Assembly (NCBI GenBank): GCA_963575745.1 | Contig: CAUYUJ010004022.1 | Span: forward strand, 45,001-73,700 | Reading direction: 5' to 3' | From: Prorocentrum cordatum | Lineage: Eukaryota; Sar; Dinophyceae; Prorocentrales; Prorocentraceae | Length of the DNA: 28,700 nucleotides | Shown: piece by piece, positions 9,684 through 18,226 of the stretch | Position numbering within the stretch: the stretch's first letter is position 1 | How the letters are laid out: the number at the start of each line of letters is the position of its first letter | The notes under the pieces: generated by a model | What the model saw: only the letters and a program-made list of their open reading frames with translations | What the model was told of the DNA's origin: nothing | Database searches by the model: none | Made by a program: the position numbers and the translations under genes

Positions 9684-10817
9684 GTTGTCCATGAAAGGCG
9701 ACAGAAATAGCGAGACTGGCAGAATAGTGAGAAAGTGGAAGCCGCACGTCTATACAAGTGCCGACCTTCACCCCGAACACTATGTACATATGTTGTCGAG
9801 CGTCTCGTGCTCGCGACATACGCCGAAACCATAGTGCAGAGGACCCCGCGCCAGTGCTGCACGCCTCGACTGGCCTCACGGACATTAGCCCGCGGTTGGT
9901 AGCCAGCGTCATCGATGCGCGCCTCCTCTCTGGCACAAAAGCCATGCAGCATGCGAGTCTGGGCGGTTTTACAAACAACCTGCGCGCCGAGTGGTCATTC
10001 CCAGGCAAGTTTCCTCTCGACCAATACGATACGCAGAGGACACACTGTCAATTGTCAGGCACTCGTTCGTAAGGATCGCACCCCCAAAAGGCAGCAACGG
10101 GTTGAAAGGATGAAGATCAGGACACAGCAGCCTTGAAGCGCAGGGCAGGGGAACGCCAGGAATCAGGCGCGGACATGTTTGCACGCAGTGGCACGGACGG
10201 AATTCCGCGCGAGCATCCGGAGCGGAGTGGCTCACAGATCAAGAGCAAGTGGAAATGGCAGAAGTAACAAACAAAACAAGAAGGAAGAGGCTTTCGACAG
10301 ACACGAGGAAAACTGAACAAAATGCGCTGTCCAGGCGCGGCCACGTTACCGCATCAGCGACATCGGAGAGAACCCGCAGCGAGCGGACAACTCTAGGATG
10401 GGCTGGGGGTCCGCCGCAAGACGCTGCAGAACGCATGACAAATGGAGGAAGGATGCGGAGGATGCGGATGGGGAAAGGTGGCCGGAGCGAGAGGCTCTGG
10501 ACTAAGCCTTTGCTGCGCGCGCTCTCGCTTCCAGCCCAGGCCCCAAAGCCGGCACGCCACGGGGCGCCAACGGGGAGGGCCAGGCCGCCATGGGACTCAA
10601 ATCGAACTGTTCGGCGCGCTCTCGAACGGGCAGGGTGCCAAAAACTGACCACCCCTCCTGATATTTGCACGCCCCATCGTTTATTTTACAGGCACCTCCT
10701 TCCTTGCCCGTGCCACTCTCACCAATCATCCCCACCTGCATTTCAAGGTCGGGGTTCGTGGCGATATCAGGTTTGTTAAATACCGCTGTCATCCTCACAC
10801 CTTGTTCTGCTCGTCGA
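9684..10817 (-). other. 3' UTR of the retrocopied transcript
   Basis: About 1.1 kb of unique sequence between the TAG stop (10818-10820) and the poly(A). It contains no AATAAA near the tail, as is usual in dinoflagellates. Several short open frames occur on both strands without recognisable domains. Confidence 0.7.
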
Positions 10818-10959
10818 CTACATGAGACCGATCGCCTCGGAGGCGATCGCATCCGATGAGGAGCCTTTCGACAGCGCCATTGTCTTCTTGCAACCCTCCC
10901 CTGGCGTAGCCGCGTCGACGTGATCATCTTCTCCAAATAATCCTCCGACAACGGCGCCG

Positions 10960-11324
10960 GCAAGTCCCAAGTGCTTGACGTAGAAATTCAAGTGCTTGAT
11001 GCCCTCGTGCGCGTGGCCGTGCGCGACTTTTAGTTCCAGTGGGCCAAACTTCGTCCAGCTCGATATCTGGAACGTCCCCTCGCGCGCCTCCCTGGTGGTG
11101 AAGGTGATCCCGCCGGCACGCACCTTGTCCGCCCAAGCCCCTGTGATGTTGAGCATCTGGAAATACATGTCCGCGCAGGAACCACCAAGCTGGCGCGCGT
11201 CTGCCTCGACGGTCAGAAGCGAGTCGTCGGCAGAGCTTCCACGCGGGATCTGCACCGGCACGACCTTCCCAGGCTTCATCAAGTCGAAACGTTCTCCGTG
11301 GATGTTCATCAAATGCGGATCGCC
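10960..11324 (-). other. VWD-like C-terminal domain
   Basis: Starts GDPHLMNIHGERFDLM, matching the GDPH…G..F(D) opening of von Willebrand type D domains. It continues with beta-strand-like segments and ends near a Gly-rich GLAGAVVGGLFGEDDH. Only a few Cys are present, so it resembles the minimal VWD-like modules of protists rather than animal VWF. Confidence 0.6.
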
Positions 11325-11366
11325 AGTGGCAGATGCCGCAGCCGGGGTTGGCGCCGGCGTCGGCAC

Positions 11367-12395
11367 CTGAATATTGGTGAGATCGACACCGCTAGTGTCA
11401 CCGCCCATAGTGTTGTCTCCCCGTGCAACAGCCGTGCCGTCGTTCTTGCGAGCCACACACGCTTTGTGGCCACACATCGCATCCGCTACATTGGTGAGAC
11501 CACTGGGAGCGATACCGCCATTACCGCTGGCTCCCCATGCAACAACCGTGCCGTCGTTGTTGCGAGCCACACACGCACCGTCCCCACACATCGCATCCAC
11601 TACATTGGTGAGACCACCGGGAGCGTTACCGCCACGACCGCTCTCTCCCCATACAACAACCGTGCCGTCGTTCTTGCGAGCCACACAAGCGCTCGTGCCA
11701 CACATCGCATCCACTACATTGGTGAGATCGACACCGCTAGTGTCACCGCCACAACAGTAGCGTCCCCATGCAACAACCGTACCGTCGTGTTTGCGAGCCA
11801 GACACGCCCACCCGCCACACATCGCATCCACTACATTGGTGAGACCACCGGGAGCGTTATCGCCATTACCGCTGTCTCCCCATGCAACAACCGTGCCGTC
11901 GTTCTTGCGAACCACACACGCTCTGTGGCCACACATCGCATCCACTACATTGGTGAGACCACCGGGAGCGTTACCGCCATATTGGCTCGTTCCCCATGCA
12001 ACAACCGTGCCGTCGTTCCTGCGAGCAATACACACCCACATGCCACACATCGCATCCGCTACATTGGTGAGATCGACACCGCTAGTGTCACCGCCACAAC
12101 AGTCGCGTCCCCATGCAACAACCGTTCCGTCGTGTTTGCGAGCCACACACGCGCTCCCGCCACACATCGCATCCGCTACATTGGTGAGACCACCGGGAGC
12201 GTTACCGCCACGACCGCTGGTTCCCCATGCAACAACCGTGCCGTCGTTCTTGCGAGCCACACACGCCTCCCAGCCACACATCGCAGACGCTACATTGGTG
12301 AGACCACCGGGAGCGTCACCGCCTTTAGAGCTGTCTCCCCATGCAACAACCGTGCCGTCGCTCTTGCGAGCCACACACGCATGCCCGCCACACAT
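11367..12395 (-). repeat. Nine RCC1-like coding repeats in three 345-bp higher-order units
   Basis: Units of 38, 38 and 39 codons repeat three times. Every third unit carries GGDTSGVDLTN instead of GGNAPGGLTN. The DNA landmark GGTGAGATCGACACC falls at 11376, 11721 and 12066, exactly 345 bp apart, so the array grew by triplication of a three-repeat block. The short 38-residue repeat resembles bacterial-type RCC1/BNR-like propeller repeats (ADGTVVAWGDN…PAGLTNVVAI). Confidence 0.93.
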
Positions 12396-12403
12396 CGCAA
12401 GGT

Positions 12404-12418
12404 GTCCAGTCCAGTCCA
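12404..12418 (-). repeat. TGGAC x3 at the frame break
   Basis: Three tandem TGGAC units (GTCCA on the plus strand). Going from the upstream to the downstream frame requires skipping two bases modulo three, which equals loss of one 5-bp unit. Slippage from two to three copies explains the break. Confidence 0.85.
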
Positions 12419-12423
12419 GAACG

Positions 12424-12509
12424 TCGTCGGGCTGGGCGTCGGGCTGGGCGTCGGGCTGGGCGTCGGGTTGGGCGTCGGGGAGCCCGTCGGGCTGGGCGTC
12501 GGCGCCTGA
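12424..12509 (-). repeat. 12-bp repeat encoding the PTPS linker
   Basis: About five GGGCTGGGCGTC units (plus strand), read as PTPSPTPS on the coding strand. It links the N-terminal module to the RCC1-like repeats. Confidence 0.9.
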
Positions 12510-13052
12510 GTGCAGGTGACTGATCCCAAAGCGATGATACCGGTATTGGTCTCGTCGAGGCCCAAGATGTCACCGTCCTGGAAAGCAACATTCTCTGTTG
12601 CCTTTTCGCCCTGCGCCAACGACCTGATGAGGTTTCCATTCAAATACAGATTAACACGTCCGTGTCCAAGGACTGGATTGCCGAAGACGACTGTAGCAGT
12701 TCCCGATCCGCTGAGCGTCGTTGTAGTAGACCATACAGGGGCGTTCGGAATCCACCCGCACCATTCATACTCATTCGAGCAAGGCCCCATTTCCGGGGCG
12801 GGGAAATTGGTCCAGGCAGATGTGCACGTGGCGGTTGCGGTAGTCACGCCGGCAGCAGCCTCAGACTCGCCGTCTCGGAGACGAAGGGCGCGCGTCGAGG
12901 GAGCGAGCACCACCACCAGGAAAGCGGCCCATGATGCCTTCTGGGATGCCGCCATCCCGACAGCTTGCCTTGGCCAAAAGAGGTAGACGAGTATGTTGCA
13001 GAGGTGGGAAACCTAGTTTCCAGGAAGCAAGTGAAGGTTGCTGGATGCTCTG

Positions 13053-13063
13053 TGAGCCAGAAC
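13053..13063 (-). other. Possible second, decayed spliced-leader relic
   Basis: GTTCTGGCTCA directly after the perfect leader matches 9 of 11 bases of the leader's ATTTTGGCTCA. Tandem, progressively decayed leaders are known from repeatedly recycled dinoflagellate genes. The match is short and could be chance. Confidence 0.35.
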
Positions 13064-13064
13064 A

Positions 13065-13086
13065 CTTGAGCCAAAATGGCTACGGA
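13065..13086 (-). other. Dinoflagellate spliced-leader relic (22/22)
   Basis: The minus strand reads TC followed by CGTAGCCATTTTGGCTCAAG. This fits the conserved 22-nt dinoflagellate leader (first base D) at every position. It is not an SL RNA gene, because the leader's GT donor is missing after CTCAAG. It abuts the target-site duplication and marks the transcript's 5' end. Confidence 0.96.
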
Positions 13087-13105
13087 GGCTCCCTGGGGCC
13101 GTCTT
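13087..13105 (+). repeat. Target-site duplication, right copy
   Basis: Exact copy of 9658-9676, starting at the base after the leader's first nucleotide. Confidence 0.92.
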
Positions 13106-13330
13106 GGGGCTCTGTTGGGTGACTCTTCGGCGGTCTTGGGGGCGTCTGCGGCCGTCTTCGAGCATTGGAAGCTCGAGAACGCGAGCAAGCGAAAAACATA
13201 GAACTAACCAATGCAAATCAATGAATTGGGCCTCTTTGGGCTCTCTCGTGGCGTCCTTCGGAGCTCTTTTGGCCCTCTTGGAGGCCTCTTGGGCTGTGTG
13301 TTGGCCGCCTTGGGCTCCTCTTGGGCCACG
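13087..13330 (+). repeat. 374-bp tandem family, unit 1, right part
   Basis: Continues the unit interrupted at 9676. TCGAGAACGCGAG at about 13173 recurs at about 13547. No coding domain. Confidence 0.85.
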
Positions 13331-13705
13331 TTGGAATCATCTGGGCCGTCCTGGGACGCCTTGGGGCCTCCCGCTCCCGCTCTGGGGCCCATCTTGTGCC
13401 TGTCCTGGGACTCTCTCGGGCAGTTTTGCGCTGCTCCTGGGAAGTCATCAGGCTCTCTGGGGCCGCCTTGGGGCCTTTTTGGGGGCGTTTTCGGCGGTTT
13501 GGGGGCGATCTTCGGGGCGTCTTCGGCCGTTTGGAGCGTCGGAAGGTCGAGAACGCGAGAAAGCGAAAAACATGGAAACAACTACCGGACATCAAGGATG
13601 TGGGCCTCTTCGGGCTTTCTCGGGACGCCTCTCAGAGCTCTCTTGGGGCCTCTTGGAGGCCTCTTGGGCTGTGTATTGGCCGTGTTGGGGCCATTTGGGC
13701 TGTCT
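13331..13705 (+). repeat. 374-bp tandem family, unit 2 (uninterrupted)
   Basis: Aligns with both halves of unit 1. The single GGCTCTCTGGGGCCGCCTT at 13451-13469 corresponds to the duplicated target site, so this unit serves as an empty-site paralogue. Confidence 0.85.
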
Positions 13706-13799
13706 TGGAGCGCACCAGACCGGCCCAGGACGGCCTACGAGGCTCTGGAGACGACCCGAGAGCGCCCTCTGATGGCCCAGGAGGCCGCTGCACGACCAG

Positions 13800-13955
13800 G
13801 AGCGCCTTCAAGAGGGCCCCAGGAGGGAAAACGCGCGGGGAGGCCGTGGGCCCTCGCCTGCAAGATGCAGCCCCTGCACACAACCAAAAATGCCTTCGAG
13901 AGGGCCCCGAGGGGGAAAACGCGCAGGAGCCCTGTGAGCCCTCAGCTGTAAGATG
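13800..13955. repeat. 88-bp direct duplication
   Basis: GCCTTCAAGAGGGCCCC…AAAACGCGC…GCAAGATG at about 13803 recurs at about 13891 as GCCTTCGAGAGGGCCCC…AAAACGCGC…GTAAGATG. Confidence 0.75.
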
Positions 13956-14750
13956 GCCCTCACGACGCCCAACATGCCCCCGTCAGGTTCGCAAGAGATG
14001 CTCTCAAAAAGCCCCCAGAGGACCCCCCAAAGCCCTGAGAAGGCTCCAAGATGCCTCCCTCAAAGCCTCGCAACAGAAGCGGATGAGGACGAAATCGGTA
14101 ACAACCGCACGCAGGCAGTACGACGAGAAGCGGCAAACAACACATGCGCATGCGGAGGCCGCCCAGCTCCTCGTCTGGGGATCGGCAGACTGGCGTAAAC
14201 CTCTTGAGTAAACTGCGTGCCCTTCATTCATCACGATGATCGGAAAACAACTATTCGCTGACGTGCAACACAGTATCGATCGAATCATGCGGCTGTAATC
14301 GCGAGCGCGTATGGTTTGCGACCTTCAATGCATGCACGGCCTGATGCGAGGATCGAAGCAACAACTGAGAAGTTGCGCACGACGCAGTTCGCACAGCATG
14401 GGTTCGGCACCACAATTAGTGTAGCAACTATATTTTGGTCAAAAACTCAGAATGGTAACAGTGCAAGCCAATACGTTACATTGCGCGCCAGCTGCACTGC
14501 TCCGTGCTGCGCCGTCTTGGGGCTGTTCCAAGGTCGTCTTGGACTCCACCGGAAGGCCTCTTGTTCCATCTTAGATGCCTCTGGGGAGTAGATTGGGCTT
14601 CAGCCCGCCACCTGAACGGGAGGGAAGCAGGAAACCGGTCGATCCTCGAGGGGAATCCAGGAATACCTACTCCTTCAACGACCGGCGTGCAGCAGCCCCC
14701 AAACCCAGGTCAGCGGGCGGCGGCCAGGGTCTAGCCGGCAGCCTGCGGCG
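13956..14750. other. No gene recognised
   Basis: Mostly unique sequence with short open frames on both strands. I see no domain, splice-compatible exon or repeat of note. Confidence 0.4.
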
Positions 14751-14756
14751 AGTCCC

Positions 14757-15131
14757 GCCGCCGCTCCTCCCTCCTCCTCCTCCGCCTCCCTCTTCCTCCT
14801 CCCTCCTCCTCCTCCTCCTCCTCCTCCTCCTCCTCCTCCTCCTCCCCCCTCCTCCTCCTCCCCCTCCTCCTCCCCCTCCCCCCTCCTCCTCCCTCCTCCT
14901 CCTCCTCCTCCTCTCCTCCTCCTCCTCCTCCTCCTCCTCCCTCCTCCTCCTCCTCCTCCCCCCTCCTCCCCCCCTCCTCCTCCTCCTCCCTCCTCCTCCG
15001 CCTCCTCCTCCTCCTCCTCCTCCTCCTCCTCCTCCTCCTCCTCCTCCCTCCTCTCCCTCCTCCTTCCTCCTCCCCTCCTCCTCCTCCTCCTCCTCCTCCT
15101 CCTCCTCCTCCTCCTCCTCCTCCTCCTCCTG
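14757..15131. repeat. Long (CTC)n tract
   Basis: About 375 bp almost purely CTC/TCC with CCC interruptions. The long poly-Pro/Ser/Leu and poly-Glu/Gly/Arg frames across it are artefacts. Confidence 0.97.
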
Positions 15132-15310
15132 ATCGGCTCCACATCCACTGACCTGCGACGTCGCGGAAACGCTGCCGCAACGCGAGAGATCTCGCCTGGA
15201 ACCCTATGGACACCAACCTTCTGCGGCCTTCCCCAGCGAACGTCCGTCGCGACTGCTTCCCAACCATCCTGTGGTGACGGGTCCTCGTTTTGAATCCGCA
15301 GCGCCTCGCG
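15132..15310 (-). other. Unique island between CTC tracts
   Basis: About 170 bp of complex sequence. On the minus strand it is fully open and reads NEDPSPQDGWEAVATDVRWG and VHRVPGEISRVAAAFPRR. No family is recognised. It could be an exon or a remnant around which CTC repeats expanded on both sides. Confidence 0.25.
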
Positions 15311-15335
15311 TCTCTCCTCCTCCCCTTCTTCCCCT

Positions 15336-15418
15336 CCCTCCTCACCCTCCCCTCTCCTCCTCCTCCTCCTCCTCCTCCTCCTCCTCCTCCTCCTCCTCCT
15401 CCTCCTCCTCCTCCTCCC
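15336..15418. repeat. (CTC)n microsatellite
   Basis: Second pure CTC run, 3' of the island. Confidence 0.95.
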
Positions 15419-15454
15419 AGACCCCCGACGTCGAGATTGTCTAATGAACAACGT

Positions 15455-15570
15455 CAGCCCCCAGAGGTCTGGACCCCTTCCCAGGGACTGGCTGTTCACA
15501 TCCTTACCCATTGTTTGAGGGCCCCGAGGCCCAGGATGGGCCCCCGGAGGCCAAAAAGACCGAGCAACCG
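15455..15570. repeat. CCCCAGAGGTCTGG dispersed motif, diverged copy
   Basis: CCCCCAGAGGTCTGGACCCC, CCAGGGACTGGC and GGGCCCCGAGGCCCAGGA resemble 15815-15895. Confidence 0.65.
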
Positions 15571-15619
15571 CCCGTCATGATTTTTGCACGAAGCGAGGCT
15601 CGAACCTGGGTAAACCAAA

Positions 15620-15735
15620 AGGTACCTACTGCTACCCCCCAGACCTCTCCCAGGGGGGCGTTCTGAAGGGCCTCCCAGGAGGCCCCCCAAACGGGAAAAA
15701 CGGGCGAGGGGGGTAGAGGTATGGGCCAGGTACCT
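15620..15735. repeat. GGTACC foldback element, copy 1
   Basis: Ends are inverted repeats: AGGTACCTACTGCTACCCCCC on the left and GGGGGGTAGAGGT…CCAGGTACCT on the right. The interior shares GGGAAAAACGGGCGAGG with the related element at 22717-22856. MITE-like, with no coding capacity. Confidence 0.65.
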
Positions 15736-15784
15736 TTTCTTCCCCCGAGAATCGGAGGAATCGAAATCGTGCCCTATGTTAACT

Positions 15785-15950
15785 GCCAGACGTCGTGATT
15801 TCTTCACAACGTCGACCCCCAGAGGTCTGGCCCCCTCCCCCGGGACCAGCTTCTCCTCGAGAGCCGCTTTTTGCGGGCCCCGAGGCCCAGGAGGCGCCCG
15901 TCGTGAGGGGGTCTGGGTATTATGAGCAATCCCAGACATCTGGGTTAACT
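15785..15950 (+). repeat. Inverted repeat arm (partner 17527-17720)
   Basis: CAACGTCGACCCCCAGAGG, GGGACCAGCTTCTCCTCGAG and GGGGGTCTGGGTATTATGAG match the reverse complement of 17527-17720, about 1.6 kb away. Confidence 0.75.
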
Positions 15951-17180
15951 GCCACTGAGCACCGCCGCGGGGCGGGCCACTGTGGCAACTCATTGGAGCC
16001 TCCCATACCATCGTGTCGGCTCGTGCGAATCGACGCTAATCGACCTTAAATCGACGCTAATCGGCGCTAAATCGACGCTCATCGACTCTAACCGACGCTA
16101 AAGACGGAATTAAGAGGGTATACCAGGCTCCAATGATTTGCTACCGAAGGCATCGGAGCCGATCGAAGCCGAATCGAAGCGAATCGGAGGAATCGGCATT
16201 GAGCCCTGTGTTAACTGCCGCTGAGCACCGCCGCGGGGCGGGCCAGAGAAACCGAACTTCAGATCAGAACCGAAGCCGAACCGAATCGGCATCGGAGCCG
16301 ATCGAAGCCGAGTCGAATCGAATCGGCCACGAAAACCAGACCGTCAAAATCCACGACGCGCTCGTCAAAAAACGTCGGTCAACCCGAGTCCTGGCTTACT
16401 CGAGTCTTACGTTCCCCCGACTGTGAACTGGCACTGAACATCGGCGACGTCGGCGTGGGGAAATTCGGGCTCCACATCGAGCCGCATCTGCGATGCATCG
16501 GCGAATCGGCGCGATCCTCCGACCCCATCTACTCGGACCCCATCTAGGACGCCTAGAGGAATCGACATCGAGCCCTGTTAACTGCCAGTGAGAGTCTGTC
16601 TCTAGCGTCGGTTCAGTCTCGGCTAGCGTCAATTAGCTAGCGTCGATGTTGCGTCGATCAGCGTCGATTTAGCGTCGCTAAGTGTCGATTCGCAGGAGCC
16701 GACAAGATGGTATGGGAAGCTCCCATGAGTTGCCACCGAACGAATCGAAGGAATGGACATCGAGCCCTGTGTCCACTGCCGCTGCGTACCGCCACGGGGC
16801 AGGCCAAATAAATCGAACTCCAAACCAACATCCGAAGCCGAACCGAACCGGCACCCGAGCCGCTCGAAGCCGAGCCGAACCGAATCGGAGGCATCGACAT
16901 CGAAGTCGAATCGAATCGGCTAGAAGAAGAAACAACGCCATAAACTTAAACTTGTGACGCTCCGCGCGGATATCTTGGATCTGCGCTGGACCCCCCTCCC
17001 TGGCGCGCGGAGCGCGCCATGGGTGGCGCCAGAGGCGCCGCTGGGGGGACCCAGCGCGGATCCAAGAAATCCGCGCGGAGCGCCGAAAGCTAGTGTTTAC
17101 GGCGTGCTTTCGTCGAACCGAAGTCTCGACACCGAGCCCTGTGTTCACTGCCGCTGCGCACCGCCGCGGGGCGGGCCACG
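15950..17180. repeat. Interspersed GC-box and GAATCG/CGACGC short-motif arrays
   Basis: A ~30-bp motif, ACTGCCGCTGAGCACCGCCG followed by CGGGGCGGGCCA, occurs near 15952, 16210, 16779 and 17148 in one orientation. Between copies lie GAATCGGAGG/CGAAGCCGAATCG arrays (16140-16330, 16810-16920) and CGACGCTAAT arrays (16026-16105), with the reverse complement TTAGCGTCG at 16615-16690. No coding signal. Confidence 0.7.
16957..17086. repeat. Foldback element with ~42-bp terminal inverted repeats
   Basis: CGCTCCGCGCGGATATCTTG continuing GATCTGCGCTGGACCCCCC faces its near-perfect inverse, which ends ATCCAAGAAATCCGCGCGGA. The loop is about 45 bp. Related ends occur near 22085-22130 and 22617-22672. Confidence 0.75.
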
Positions 17181-17345
17181 GCCCCTGCCGCGGGCGCCGC
17201 CGCGCGCGTGGCACGGGCGCCGGCGCGCCGGCGCCCCGGCCGCCGCGGCGGCCGCGGCCTGCGGCCCACCCCGGGGGCGGCCCGCGCCGCGGCGCGCCGC
17301 CGGGCGCCGCGCCGCGGCGGCGGCGGGGCCCTCGTCGCCGCTGCT
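17178..17345. other. Extremely GC-rich block
   Basis: Nearly all G and C, with many overlapping CGCGGCG/GCCGCGG palindromes. It is open in several frames because of composition. No coding assignment. Confidence 0.6.
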
Positions 17346-17526
17346 GGAGGAGCCTGGGGGGGTCCCAGGGAGCCGACGCTCCGACAAATCTGGGAGCGGG
17401 CGGTGTTTGGCCGCTGGGGGCCCTCCTCGCCGGGCCTCGGGGCCGCCAAAGAACGGCTCGGGACGAAGAGCCGGCCCTAGGGAAGCGGTCCAGACCTCGG
17501 GAGCACGCACACCAACAAAAATTGGA

Positions 17527-17720
17527 GCGGGCAGATGTCTGGGCTTGCTCATAGTACCCAGACCCCCTCGCGTGGTGAAACAATCACGGCGGGCGGTTTT
17601 CCTGTATTTTCGGCCTCCAGGGGCTCCACCTGGCCCTCAGGACCGTCAACAGGAGGAGAAGCCGGTGCCGGGGGAGGGGTCCAGACCTCTGGGGATCGAC
17701 GCGGTGGTAAAATCACTGCG
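17527..17720 (-). repeat. Inverted repeat arm (partner 15785-15950)
   Basis: CAGATGTCTGGGCTTGCTCA, TAGTACCCAGACCCCCTC, GGAGGAGAAGCCGGTGCCGG and GGTCCAGACCTCTGGGGATC match the inverse of 15785-15950. Confidence 0.75.
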
Positions 17721-18226
17721 TCGGGGGTCTGGGCACGGGGAGGGGGCGAGAGGGCAGGACAGCAGAGGGCAGGGTAGAGAATCAGCTCACGTCAGCTGGT
17801 TCTCCAGGCGCCGGGAGGCGCCAGTGTATCAGCTCGAGTGGGCCTGGCGGCGGGGCGGGGACCAGCTGCATGCTGCAGATTTTCTGCCCCCCCACCCCTC
17901 TCCCTATCCTAACCCTTTTGTCTCCCGATTACGCCAGCTTCATGTCGTGCCGACCTCGGCGTTGGTTTCTGACACCGTGGGGATCGTTCAACCTTGAAAG
18001 ATCGGCCGTTTTCGAAACGTCCAACTCGTTCCACATCGAACGACTCTGGGTCGCCCGCGGCGTTCAAAATTGAACGCCGCTAGCGGGATCGCCGCTGGTC
18101 GACACGACACGAACCTACCGTATATTGGGGGGGCGTTCATAGGCGCAGAAAAACCACACTTGCAAACATCGAAGCGGATCTTCTTCGCCGTTCGCGGCCT
18201 CGAGAGGCCCCCGGCTGGGCCCTCTC
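17721..18226. other. No gene recognised
   Basis: Unique sequence containing the hairpin at 18057-18080. No supported exon. Confidence 0.35.
18057..18080. other. Perfect 11-bp-arm hairpin
   Basis: GCGGCGTTCAA, then AA, then TTGAACGCCGC. The two-base loop makes it a compact inverted repeat. No T-run follows on the plus strand. Confidence 0.7.

Larger units (their letters stand above)
10818..12955 (-). pseudogene. Retrocopied gene for a secreted RCC1-repeat/VWD-like protein, frameshifted
   Basis: The ATG at 12953-12955 (G at -3 and +4) opens a frame with a signal peptide (residues 1 to about 24, hydrophobic AAFLVVVLAP). A Cys-containing, beta-rich module of unknown family follows (about 43-149), then a Pro/Thr/Ser linker (about 151-177). 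This frame stops at 12290-12292. The adjacent frame (open from upstream of 12395 to TAG at 10818) carries nine RCC1-like repeats of 38-39 residues (motif ACVARKNDGTVVAWG…GLTNVVDA), a PTPAPTP linker and a C-terminal domain starting with GDPH (11313-11324), the signature of VWD-like domains. The two frames meet at a TGGAC triplication; one unit fewer would rejoin them. Since the copy came from spliced mRNA, an intron is an unlikely explanation. The intact parent probably encodes an extracellular or surface protein of about 710 residues. No function can be assigned beyond that. Confidence 0.8.
9677..13086 (-). mobile_element. Spliced-leader-bearing processed retrocopy (about 3.4 kb)
   Basis: A complete reinserted mRNA on the minus strand. 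From its 5' end: spliced leader (13065-13086), 5' UTR (12956-13064), coding region (10818-12955, no introns), 3' UTR (9684-10817), and a poly(A) seen on the plus strand as nine T at 9675-9683, two of which belong to the target-site duplication. An exact 17-19 bp direct repeat flanks it. Removing it rejoins the flanks into one unit of the 374-bp repeat whose neighbour (13331-13705) is uninterrupted. Insertion of SL-tagged cDNA is established for dinoflagellates; the reverse transcriptase that did it is not encoded here. The insertion looks fairly young because the duplication is perfect. Confidence 0.93.

Noticed and set aside
12290-12420. An intron explaining the frame change in the RCC1 gene
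   Set aside because: The locus is a retrocopy of spliced mRNA, the gap is only a few bases, and the TGGAC repeat accounts for the shift exactly.
11298-12519. Long plus-strand open frames (403 and 242 codons) across the RCC1 region
   Set aside because: They are antisense to the repeated coding region. Only the minus strand gives the RCC1-like motif, GDPH and signal peptide.
13065-13086. A spliced-leader RNA gene
   Set aside because: SL RNA genes have a GT donor directly after CTCAAG. Here TGTTCTGG follows, and a coding region with poly(A) lies downstream.
14575-15511. Poly-Pro/Ser/Leu or poly-Glu/Arg proteins over the CTC tracts
   Set aside because: They are products of the trinucleotide repeat, open in several frames at once.
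15585-15620. tRNA gene (GGTTCGAGCCT on the minus strand)
   Set aside because: A B-box-like string occurs, but no T-stem pairing, acceptor stem or cloverleaf can be drawn around it.
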